The notes under the pieces: generated by a model
Databases searched by the model: none
Told to the model about the DNA's origin: nothing
Seen by the model: the letters and a program-made list of their open reading frames with translations, nothing else
Origin: Dromaius novaehollandiae
Lineage: Eukaryota; Chordata; Aves; Casuariiformes; Dromaiidae
Assembly (NCBI RefSeq): GCF_036370855.1
Contig: NC_088103.1
Location: 6,387,404-6,451,403, forward strand
Reading direction: 5' to 3'
DNA: 64,000 bases
Translations under genes and position numbers: made by a program
Shown here: one piece after another, positions 12,102 through 23,900 of the stretch
Position numbering within the stretch: the first letter of the stretch is position 1
Layout of the letters: the number at the start of each line of letters is the position of its first letter

Positions 12102-12419
12102 CGCGACCCCTCGCCCTGGCTGTAACGGCTGCGGCGAGGCCTCTTTCCCCTCCCCGCGCCAGGCCGTTCCGGGGCGGCCGTGCTTGTCTCCCCCCGTCCC
12201 GGCCGGGCTGTCTCTGCCGTTGCCGCGTCCTCTGCGCGTCCTTGGCGGCGGGCGCCCCTCACCTCAGCGGCGGCCTCAGGCCTGCTCCTCCGAGGGGGGG
12301 AAGCATGCGGAGGGGCAGCGTACTGCCCTGGCGGCCCTGGGTCACCGGGATGGCAGAAGCCGGTCCCGATCAAGGCCTGACAGCCTTCAGCTGGCTGCGA
12401 GGCTGTAGCTGAAAGGGCA

Positions 12420-14737
12420 TTTGCTCTTTTACCCCCTTCCTGCCCCTGCCCTGGCACCGGGTGCTCCAGCCCAGGGCCGGGCCTGGCAGGCTGCAAGCCG
12501 GAGAACCGCAGGCACCCTTCGGGGAGAGCGCCCTGGGACAGCGGAAGCACCCTAGTGTTCACAGGTGCCACAAAGGGTGGTCCCTCTCCTGCCCCTGCCA
12601 TCCTGCCCCTTCCCTTTTATCGGTTTGGGTGCTCATCAGACCCTTGGTGGCATGATTCATCTCACCCACCTTGCAGAAATGTAATCCTTTTCAGGCTTTT
12701 TCCGCTAGTCTGGTGAGCTGAACTGGCTTGCCAAAAGGCGAGGGAGGGTATTAAACAAGCACCAGAGCGGGCACAAGGGAAGCAGCGGGGAGTGCACAAG
12801 AGCAATGGGGCTAGGATAGGGACTGCAAGTGTTGTATCAGCTCAGTTCTCCTCTCTGATTCCTCCCAGGGCGAGTATTTCCAACCAGGACTTTTTCAGCT
12901 ATTATGTGTACTTACAGACTTGAAAACAAAGCGTTTGCTCTTGCTTTTAAGTGTTCAAGGGGAGCCAAGAAATTCTTAGAAGTTACCTAACTTCCCCTCT
13001 AGTCATGCTACAGAAGAGAAAAGGAACCAGCACAGCTTCTCCATTTTTTGTTTGAAATGTTGGTATGCAGACAAGCAGAACTATATAAAAAACAACAGCA
13101 ATGAACTATTCTAATATATAATGAAAATGTAGCGGTAGCTCTACAGAACTGTAGTCTGGCATTCAGTTAACCGTCTTTGCTGTTATTTCAGTGATCTGTG
13201 TAGAGAAGAATGCTAAAATTAATTCAGTGTAAACAGAACTTCAAAACATTTAGAAAGGCTTAAAAGTCTCTTCTGTTAAAGCTTTTTTTACAATTAGCAT
13301 TCAGGGCAAGGTTTGCAAAAGAAATTTTTTTGAAGCTGTTTTCGTCAGTGAATGTTTATCTCTTTTATTTTAACCAATGAATTTTAAGAGAATATGCTGA
13401 ATCTACTAGTTCTGATTAGTTTTTTGGATGCCTAAACAGATTAACTAATTTCCAAGTAGAAACATTCCACAGAAACATTCTTAATGTACAGAAACATTCT
13501 TAATTTGTAAATTGTAGATACAGAACCAGAAGTGCTTTAACAGTCAACACTGGAATATCATAGCGAGCTCTTGAAAACTTTTGAAAAACATTTAATGGTG
13601 CTCCTTCTAATTTCAGGCTGCTGAATCCCTTTAAATCAAATCTATGGTATGGCATTACTATTGCATTTATCTGAATGTGGGGTCAACATAACATGACTGC
13701 CAGCCAAGAGAGAGGGAATTCAAGGATATTTTGGCTGTAGGTAGTCCAGCGTTTCCCTGGCTGACAGCTCAGTTTGGAGATCAGCCAGGGAATGTTTGAA
13801 GCTGCCAAAGGAATTGTCACTGATTTTGCCCTTGCCACAGAAAAATCAGGCAGCGAATGAGTAGGGCTTTTGCGATTCTCAAACGGAGATCCTGCCAGTT
13901 CAGTAGAAAGTAGACCATCAAAAGAGGACTTCAATTTTTAATTCATTTTTGTATGTTTTAGAAAGAGTTTTTCTTCACATCTAGCAAGCTCCCTTAATTT
14001 GAAGAAGCTATACTTTCTGGTTTTGGCTCCTACAGCAGTCAGAGTTTTCCCTTGATAGCTATGTGCCACATCCAGCATTTTCAATTTTCTAGAGATATTA
14101 ATAGCTCAAAAGACTAGAGATACATGCTCTTCGATGCAGATTCCAACTCTTAACCTTGTCATACCCAAAAACATGTCATAAATCTTTTTTGAATGTGACA
14201 CTTCGGTGCTTTCCTTTTAGGTTTCCTCTTAGGGAAAAGAATTCCGTATTTAAATAATGTAGTTGTCTTTGTCTCCGTGACTTTGCATTGTGAAGTCAAT
14301 AATAGTGATAAAATTTCAGCCTTAATGAGAATATAAACTTGGCACTGAAATAAAATAATCTTTCTTAGTAAGGTATTGTAGAGCTGAAAGGAATGTAGAT
14401 TTCTTGAGGGAAGACTGAAATCAGGACCTTTTTGAATTTATTCAATCACAGAGGTAAGGCCTCAAATTTTTACTGCTGTTTGCTTTCTGCTTAAGAAAAA
14501 TGGAAATGAAACCACATCATCATATACTCAGTGCTGTGCATTTTAATCTTATCCAATTTAATATTTTGGCATTGTGCTACCGTTGAGATACTTCATGGTA
14601 AACTTTATGCCCACTTTCTGCATGGAAAATAAGTTTTTATAAAATGATGTTTAAATATAAGGCAGAGATTTTCTCAATTTTAATGACTTTCTTTCTTTCT
14701 TTCATTCATTCATTCCATCTTGCATTTTTACATTTAG
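12420..14737 (+). other. ATAD1 first intron (3' part)
   Basis: AT-rich intronic DNA. It contains a 19-bp tandem duplication (13469-13487 and 13488-13506, 'acagaaacattcttaat..') and a TTTC/ATTC microsatellite directly before the exon 2 acceptor. No other gene was recognised. Confidence 0.6.
14687..14715 (+). repeat. (CTTT)n(CATT)n microsatellite
   Basis: Four CTTT-type units followed by three CATT units, 22 bp upstream of the ATAD1 exon 2 acceptor. It may contribute to the pyrimidine tract. Confidence 0.8.
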
Positions 14738-14913
14738 GGTTGAGAGGCAAAATGGTACACGCTGAAGCATTTTCACGTCCCCTGAGTCGGAATGAAGTGG
14801 TCGGTTTAATTTTTCGTTTAACAATATTTGGTGCCGTAACGTATTTTACCATTAAATGGATGGTAGATGCCATTGATCCAACCAGAAAGCAAAAAGTAGA
14901 AGCTCAGAAACAG
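14738..14913 (+). CDS. ATAD1: ATAD1 exon 2 (first coding exon; codons from 14752)
   Basis: The acceptor TTTAG is at 14733-14737, followed by 14 nt of 5' UTR and then ATG. It encodes residues 1-54 ([18 protein letters not shown]...VEAQKQ), including the single membrane-spanning segment and the start of the linker helix. The donor is CAG|GTAGGG, phase 0. Confidence 0.97.
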
Positions 14914-17900
14914 GTAGGGTTTTCGACATAAATATTTCTGTAAAATGCTATCTCATTAACTACTCTTTATACACAGAAATTTGTTAGCTGAAAACTGGAC
15001 TTGGAATAACCAGCAAAAGAATCAACAAAAGCATGTGGATGTGGAGAAATCAAAAAATTAGAAAGAGATGTTGCTTAGTAAATGTCAGGATCTACACTAT
15101 TAGCATTTTCAGTGCTTACAGTTTGTAATAAGATGAAATGTGTAGCTTGCAGTGGTGAAAAACTGCTCAACTGTAGTGTGATGTTGTCTTGAAGCATCTG
15201 CAGATGTGTGGTCCCAGTGTCTCTTCTGCTTTTGACAGCTTTGCTAAGCAGCAGTAGCATTAAATAATGCTCTCATCAGTCTCTTGGATGCATTTTAAAA
15301 CCTTGAGCAGAAGCGACGTAATTCTGTGCTGCTTTTTCACAATTACAGGTTAATGGCAAAAGCAGAGATTGTAGTTACTCATGACAAAAAGGAACTCTAC
15401 TTTCCAGTTTCCTTTTTAAGAGTAGCATGCACCTTGCCTGCACCTTTCCCAGTAGAGGTCAAAATGCCCTGGAAAGGGGAGGGAAAAAAGTGAAAAGCCT
15501 CATCCTTTATACTGAACTAGAATGATTCATGGGAGTTAATGCTTTGAGAAAAGATTTGGGTGCATTTCAGAAAAAATTCCAAGTGTTTCCTTCGGAAAAT
15601 GTTGAAACATTGCAACTTTTTTTTTTTCTGTTTTCTGGCTGACACGAATCAAACTTGACAGATTCAAACAGCAGTTTTGAGCAACCTAACTCTCTTCTGG
15701 GGCAGAGAGGGGTTGTTTTTTTTAATGAAATCTTTAGTTAAAAATTTGGCCGAGCTTGAAAAGTCAGCTTTCACAATCTGTGCTGATGCCAACAATTATA
15801 TAAGAGATTGCAATATCCCAAAAGCATGTCAGACTTAACCGCAAAATTGAGTGTAAAGAGAAACTGAATTGTGAAAGTGTGTTGACACAACAAATGACTT
15901 TTCCTTTTAAATGGAGCGAAAGAAAATACTGAATACAGAGGAAAAAATTGACTAACTTCTATGTATTATCTTTTTTCTTTTTTTCTTAAAAATATATGAC
16001 TCTCTCCTTGATACAGTCTTTTTTAGAATAACACAAATGGTATTTTCCTTAAAAATGTGTTTATGTTATTTGCAGGGTTGTGAATGAAGGTAACATAGAA
16101 ATGTGAAAGATCTCTAGAGTTATCTTTAATGACAAGTTCCAGGCTTTCTGTCTGAATATTATACAAAGTTTGTAGGAACTAATTGGCTTTAATAATATAT
16201 CTATATCAGCTTTAGAAACTCCCACACAGCTTATGGAAGTGGTTCTGTGCTGGGGTTACCTATATGTTAGCCCTGTTTTGGACAGCAAACAGTGTTTTAA
16301 TGTTTGTTTTGATTGCTTTTCAGGTCACAATATATGACTTGTAGATTTGAGGGGATGAGGGGAGTTGGTGTGACACTTATCTGACGGGAACTTAGACGTG
16401 ATTTAGTTTCACACAAGTGACTAGTAAGTCATTGGGAAATAGCAGAGCCTTCTACTTTAGAATGATTTAAGCTATTTTCAAATGTGACTTACTGAGAAGC
16501 TCATTTCTAACTTTCAGACTCAAAATAGGAGCTCTTTAAAAACAAATTTTTGAATTAGCTAACCAATTTCTTCGTCTAATTTTCTTGGTTTTGTTTTTTT
16601 TTTTTCTTCCTCCAGGCTGAAAAGCTAATGAAGCAGATTGGAGTGAAAAATGTCAAGCTTACCGAATATGAAATGAGCATTGCTGCACATCTCGTAGACC
16701 CACTTAGTATGCATGTAAGAGACTGTTCTCTGCACAGTTGTCCCTGTTTCCCATACGAGCACTTCAGACATAGAAGATCTTGGTTTTGACCTTGGATGGT
16801 TTTATGTGTCATACATATGTATGTGTGTGAAAATATACAGAAAGTAATTCTGTAATTTGATACTAAAATTGCATCGTTACAGAGTGGGTTTTCTAATCAC
16901 TTAATTCGAGGCTTTACACTACTTTGAAGCTTTTATGAGGCCACCTTAAAAATCTGTGTATTTTCTATTGGCAGGGACTATAAAGATCACTTCTAATACT
17001 GTTTTTCCATATCAGGTAACCTGGAGTGATATTGCAGGCTTGGATGATGTTATTACAGATTTGAAAGACACAGTCATTTTGCCCATCAAAAAGAAATATT
17101 TGTTTGAGAATTCCAGACTCTTACAGCCACCAAAAGGTAGGAAGGAAATGGTACAGACTTATCTATTGATATTAAAAGAAAAAAAGTTATGATTACCCAA
17201 AAAGAAAAGAGGAAATGGGTTAACGGTTATCCAAAGTAACAGTTAGGACTGATTGCCAGGGAAAATCCTCGAGGTCATGGTTATCCCTCTTCCCTTGGTA
17301 AAAAAGTAACATTCTAGTGAATAAGTTTCATCTTAATAATGAAGCAATAATTGTTCTTTAGTTATTGAAGTTACAATTTGTTTGTTGCATTAATCTATGT
17401 AGTCCATGTTTTTAATTGGATTTTAATTTCGGGCTTTTTTCTTTTTATACCTAATCATGCCCTTTGGCTCAGGTGAGCTGTGACTCTGTTGTACAAGTTA
17501 GAAATATTTGTACGCTTTGTTGGTATTTCTATTGTGTCATAGAAACAAAAGTCATAAATATGAGCACTCACTGTCAGCTAATCTTGCAGATATCTCTCTG
17601 TTCTAGTCCTGGAAATTCCAGTTGTTCATACAGACAGGGATATCGGTTTTATTCTGGAGATCCTTTGACTTTCCCTGGAATTTAGTTGGACAGTATTGAG
17701 GCAGGAGGGAAACTGGAGGGTGACATTAACTTTCCAATAGTAAAACAGAAGTTGGAGTATCTCTACTAGAATGCCCTGTTTGCTGTATGTTATTGAAAAC
17801 AAGCAGAAATTGAACCTAAATTGTTGGACAGAATGACAAAGTTTTATTTTTTTGCTATGATCCTTGGAATTTTGTCTTCTGAAAATCTTCTGAATACTGT

Positions 17901-20900
17901 TAATTACTACGTATATCCATGACTATCTCTTCTTTGTTTCATGTACTAAATCAAATAACTGAAGCACTTTTGTAGTTGCTTTAGTTTTTCCAGACTACTT
18001 TCTGTTTAAGTCACAGATTGAAACCATCTGGAAAATTACTTTAATGTCATGATCTAATAAGCTGAAGGAAAAAAATTATTATTTATTCATCTATTTTTAA
18101 CCAGACTTTCCACACAGGGCAGGGTCCCCACTTTTATTAGTGGCTTGCATCATGTGTTAATAGAAAGTCACTTCAGAGAGATTGTGTTGTTTATGGTCAT
18201 CAGTCACATTAACAGAAAAAAAACTCTAGTAATTCTCTGTTTCTGGCTTGTTTGAATTATTTTTTTTTCTTTAAATTGTTTTCTTTACATCTGTGTTAGA
18301 AGTGAACTAGTGTAATTTGTTCCAGTATGACAAATTTTAAAAGAATATGAGATGTCCTATTTTAAAAATGGGTTGTTTATTTATGTGGGCTCCCTCTTTT
18401 TTCCTCTGGGATATATTTTATTAGCAAGCTTGATGCCGACTGTAAAAAAGGCCTATCAAACGCTCATAGAAAATAAATAGGTATTTTTTCAATTTTATCT
18501 TAAATTTACAGGCACAGAAATAGAACAGTCATCTTTCAAACAAATGTCTCTCTTCGATTTGATTGCATCCGTTTTTAGATATTCTTATTTTTATCTTATC
18601 ATAAGGGTATCTTAAAAAACTAACATTAAAGTGTTTGATTTGATGGAACACTACGTACTTGTTTTCACATCTTTTAAAACTTGGGTAAAATACAAGCCCA
18701 TACACAATCATGTCTATTATACCAAAGTGTGTTTTGCGTACTGTGATGAGAGATCATTAACACCATTGCTTTTTCAGGAGTACTTCTCTATGGCCCTCCT
18801 GGTTGCGGTAAAACACTGATTGCCAAAGCTACAGCAAAGGAAGCAGGTTGTCGATTTATTAACCTGCAGCCTTCAACGCTGACTGACAAATGGTATGGAG
18901 AGTCTCAAAAACTGGCTGCTGCTGTCTTCTCCCTTGCTATAAAACTCCAACCGTCCATCATTTTTATTGACGAAATAGGTAAAAATCTATCTGCTTTGTA
19001 AGTAACTGTAACAAAGCTCAAGTTGATGGGTGTATTTGTCTAGTGCCACCTGTTCATCAGAAAGAATGATAATAGAACCAGGTTTAGTCGTATGAATAGT
19101 ATAGAAAAGCAGTGATGACGAAATAGGAAAAATAGTGTATTCTTTTTAGTGTCAGTGGAGGAAATTACAGTAGAACAGGTTGCTGCTTATTTTTGGTTGG
19201 GCTAAGCTGGTTCTTGCAGGAAGCTTTTCTTCCATAAAGGTAACTGTCTATTCAGGAAATTCATCACCAAATATACTTTAACACTGAGTAGTTTTTGCCA
19301 AGAGGGAACATAATAGAGAAGAAAATATGGGATTAGGAGTAAATATGGGAAAATATGGGATCAGGAGTAATAGTCTAATAAGGCTGAAGAAATAGCAGGA
19401 AAACTTCAGTTAGGAAGACAGCAAAGGTGCCAATTGTTCAGTGCATGTAGACTTGTCACATTACTATTTAAGTTGCTCTGAACTTCGGTGAAAATTGCTC
19501 ATTGTCCCTTAGCACTGGTTCTTCTTAGAATCAGTCATGCAGTTTATAGAAATAGAATGTGTTGAAGCTTTTACTCTCTCCCTGTTTTCAGTTCACGAAA
19601 AGGTTATTTTCTTCAGATGCTTTTTTCTTTCATACAGATATGAGAAATGTGGGTTTTTGCTAGCTGTTGGAAGTTCTTTAGGCAACGACTAGCGAATTAG
19701 AGTGCTGCATAACAGACTGTAGAGTCCACTTTATGTCACTGCTGTTCAGGAGAACAGCAACTTGCTCTTCTCCTGTGCTTTGGTGTCTTCTAGCTTGCCT
19801 ATGCTGAGTGTTCAAACTCTGTATGAGCAATTAAGGTGAAAGTTGAATTTTCCATGAATTCAGGAAAGTGAAAATTTGAAGCTCTTGCAATAAACACAAG
19901 ATTTGGGACAATTTCTTGTGATAGGTACATACTTAAGTAACGTGACTGGAAAAAGTGTTTAAAACTGTAGTAAGATTCCACATTCTCATCCTTTGTCATA
20001 AGAAATATTTTTCGTTTGTTGACAATGTTTATTAAAAAAATATTCATGAGAGACAGAATAACGTAGGTCTGCACATGAGAAATAAAACGGTGCACAGTTT
20101 CTATGGCTTGATTGAAAGTAAACCGCTTTACTGAATCCTTTAATACAGACTCCTTCTTACGAAGTCGTTCAAGTTCTGACCACGAAGCTACAGCTATGAT
20201 GAAAGCTCAGTTCATGAGTCTGTGGGATGGTCTGGACACTGATTATAATTGTCAGGTAAGTAGAGAGGATGGTATGAAAAGTAATATAATCCTTTCTTCT
20301 AAGTTACTGTGCATTGCAGTATTTGGGAAAGGGTAGCATACTGCATGTAGTAATTGCCAAGAGTTTGTCTACCTGTTAATGCTAGTGATTACCATGTATT
20401 GTGGGAATGAGATGAGTTACCTTAATGGATCTTTCTGTTCTTGAGAAGACTGTTTTTATGTGGGGTTTTCTTGAGTGTTTTTGCTTGCTTTTTAATGTAA
20501 GAGGTACTCTTTTCAGAAGTCTCCTAAGCGTGAATAATACAGCTGTAAACTTTGAGCTGTCAAAATTAGGAATTTTAAATTGCTTTGAAAAAAATCTTGT
20601 CAACAGTATTTTTTCCAGGTGAAGTGAATCCTTGATTTCAGGAAAGCTATTGAAAGATCTGAGTATGTATGCTAGTTGCAGGGTTTTTTTCTCTTCAGAA
20701 AAGCAGTAGACTAGCAAATTTCCTTTATTTGAGTTAATTTGAAGGGGTAGGAAAACTGATTTTATCAAAAGACAAATTCTGCTAAATGGAGCCATGCTTC
20801 AGTTCTGTATTCCTCCCTCTGCTTATCTTCCCCTTTCATTGCCTCACCGGCAATATTATATTTTGGAAAAAATATAGCTGCTGATGCTTAAAAAAAAAAA

Positions 20901-23900
20901 AAAACTGATGCAATTGACTCCAATCTAGGGTAGAACAAATACCTCTTGGTATGTTTCTGAGCTATCACCTGGAGCACCCTTTTCTAATGCCTTTAAAAAG
21001 GGTGTTCATTCTCCAAGTTTTAAGCTTTCAGCCTTTTTCTGCAAGTGTCAAGCAGAAGCATGTTTTGGGGGGAGGGGGTGTTTTTTCTGGTTTTATGTTT
21101 TTTTGTTTGCTTGTTCTCTTTGATTTTAAAACCGGATGGTTGGTCATAATTATTTTGTTTAGACCTAGTATCTGTGAATGACTGCTGCAGTAGTCTCTGA
21201 ATTAAATTTGGTACCTGAGAAGTAAAAATCTGTATTTTCTGTGAATGAGTTCTGATCCTGTGATGTACATCAGTTCTTTATAAAATTTGCTTTTCTTGCT
21301 CTCTTCAGCTTCTACTAAATACTTCTTTTCAGTTGATTTGGGGACTGATTAGAACACATTCAAGATACATACATAAGGGCTTTAAATCTGAGTGTTTGCA
21401 TACTGTTATTAGGAAGCTAATGGTATGAACACTTAACTGGAAGTTGAGATGATCTTGCAAGCACGCACTCCTTCTAGAATTTTAATGTGTTATCTTTTTT
21501 CCGATATAGCAACAACTTCTTGGAGCAAGTCAAACTGTTCATTCCCTGCAGTAAGACAATATGTGGTTTTATCCATCTCTTGAGTTCAGTATACTAAGCC
21601 TGAACAAGTCATCGTTGTCCCTTACTCATATGTCTCTGCATAGTGGGCGGTCACTGGAGTAAATAAAATACAATACTAACAGTTGGCTGAAGACACTGTG
21701 GTTAATTCAGGTTTCTTGGACGGGGGTTCAGCTGAAGAACTGAAGCTGTTTTGTTTCAATACCATATTTTTAGGCTCCTCCCTTAGATGTCATTGCTATT
21801 CAGGAAGTGTTCTTTAAACAGTGGTTTTGACATTTCTGTATTGTCTCATTTTTGACAGCCAGCTCATTTGACTCTTTTATTAATTACAAATGTTTCCTCG
21901 GGAGCTTTGGGTTGCTTGTTTGATTCTTGCCAAACAAATTTCTTTCGACTAAGGATTAAATTTGGCTTTTGTTACTGTGACAAGAATTCCAAATGTTAGG
22001 AGGAAATTGTAAATAAGTCTTGTAATGGATGTTATTTGTTCCTGTGTTGATTGCACCTGAAAAGTGTGTTCAGCTCTGTTGTCTGTGGGTGGGCTAAACC
22101 TGCCAAGGACACAATTTTGAGTCCAGAAGGAGCTTCAGGCACAGTGCCTGGCAAAAAAGGCTGTGCTGCTTTGAGGGCCTGTTCAAGTCTGGAAGCAGTA
22201 TATAGCTACATTCATTCCTTGGGGAGCCCGGGTTAGCAGAACCTGCAGACCGAGCCAGTTCTGGGCGGATTTCTCCTGAGTTCTGGGAAGGCTCCTCAGT
22301 TCCAGTAGTACAGAGGAAAAACACTTTGGATCCGACACTGGCCTTGACACAGGCCTCGGGGAAGCACAATATGGGTATAGTGATGTCTCTTTGCAAGAGG
22401 CAACTCAGGCTCGGCCAAACCATTAGCATGTGTTCAGCCCCAGTCATCTGAGGCCCCATGTGGAGCCTCTTCAGTGCATCTGCCGTTCTCCCCGGTACCT
22501 GCATAGTTCCACTATCTCCTTTGCCTTTGGTAGGGAAAAAGAAGCAGGCTGAACATAAAGATTTCTTTAACTTCCCCAGAGACTGGCCTGTTACCCAGTT
22601 GATTCAACAATCAAGGGAGCGTGGATGGAGCTTCAAACCATCTTTGCTGTCCCCTGCTTGATCTGTTACATGCAAGAGCAAAGAACTTGTGTGCATAACT
22701 GCTACTAGAAGGAGCCTTGGTAGATTGCGGAGCCCTGGCTAAAAAATGAGCCTTTTGGCTCGTTTTTGTTTTTGAAGCAATTTGCCACCATATAATTAGG
22801 CCTCTAGATGGCAGAGTCACTCTGATCCAGGACATGCAGCCTGGCTTGAGCACAGGCTACTGAAGCTGCTAGAGCCAGTTGCGGAGCAGTGATCCAAAAC
22901 GAAAGAACAGAAGTGTGTCAGGAGGCTGTATTGATAGGATGTTAATTTCTCTGGCATTATTCATTTTCTTGACTGATTATTTACACTGTACATAACTTAA
23001 AATAACAAATAAGAACACAAGGCTGATGTGTACTAGAAATAAATGTGTTCTTAAACTAACAACTGGATTCCAGTCAAGTGAGGTAAATACTCTCCTTGTG
23101 TTGAATTTGGCTTACACATGTCTAATGCACTGCTGTTAAGTTGCATCTTTTTTTAACACAGCACAGAAATGCAAAGTTTTTTCATACCTTAACAAAATGT
23201 TTCCCTTCAAGTTCCTCCTATACCCAGTTCCCAGTAGGAACTAAACAGACATCACCAACATCTATATAAAAGAAGTTTTGGGTTACTGATTGTTTCTTGA
23301 ACTTTGAAATTAGGCTCAGAAGGCTTCAGACTCATGTGGTCTGTACCTGGATGGTACTCTGTGGTACCAATACTTTCTTAAGCTGTCTGCTTAAATCCAG
23401 TTGCTGAAATCAGTACCGAGAAGCCTTATGTAACTTCTTTAAATGTTAATGTGCTTGATAAAGTTTGAAAGAGTCACATGTTTGTTTTTGAAACTCCAAT
23501 ACAATGATGTTTTTAAAATCTGCTTTCAGGCTAACTGGTTTTCTCTGTTGCTATATACAGGTAATAGTGATGGGAGCTACCAACCGTCCTCAGGATCTTG
23601 ACTCTGCAATCATGAGAAGAATGCCGACTCGGTTTCACATCAACCAACCTGTAAGTCAGGCCAGCTCTGCTTAAACAATTTGCCTAGGGGCAATAAGCAG
23701 GTGCATTATCAACCAGGAAACGTATGTCTTCGTTTCTCAGAGAAATAGAGATGAGGTACTGTTTTGATCTGTTTTTAGGTTTTTTTTTAGAAGTGCATAT
23801 AATTCTGTTTTTTACAGTGAAGTTTCTCATAGAAAACCAGGGGGTATCTTGTGTCAGCTCATGGCAGTTAGTGCTGGATACTGTCCATGGTCAATAGCAC

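Larger units (their letters stand above)
10910..12420 (+). promoter_or_regulatory. ATAD1: CpG island, probable ATAD1 promoter and non-coding exon 1
   Basis: A 1.5-kb CpG-dense block sits 2.3 kb upstream of the first coding exon of ATAD1, whose 5' end is a splice acceptor, so at least one upstream non-coding exon is required. Possible donors exist (for example CGG|GTAGGA near 11250 and GGA|GTGAGT near 11510), but none is convincing enough to place exon 1. The island also contains the 44/47-bp array at 11710-12067. Confidence 0.75.

Noticed and set aside
13469-13506. 19-bp tandem duplication
   Set aside because: Simple replication-slippage duplication in intron 1; no functional signal.
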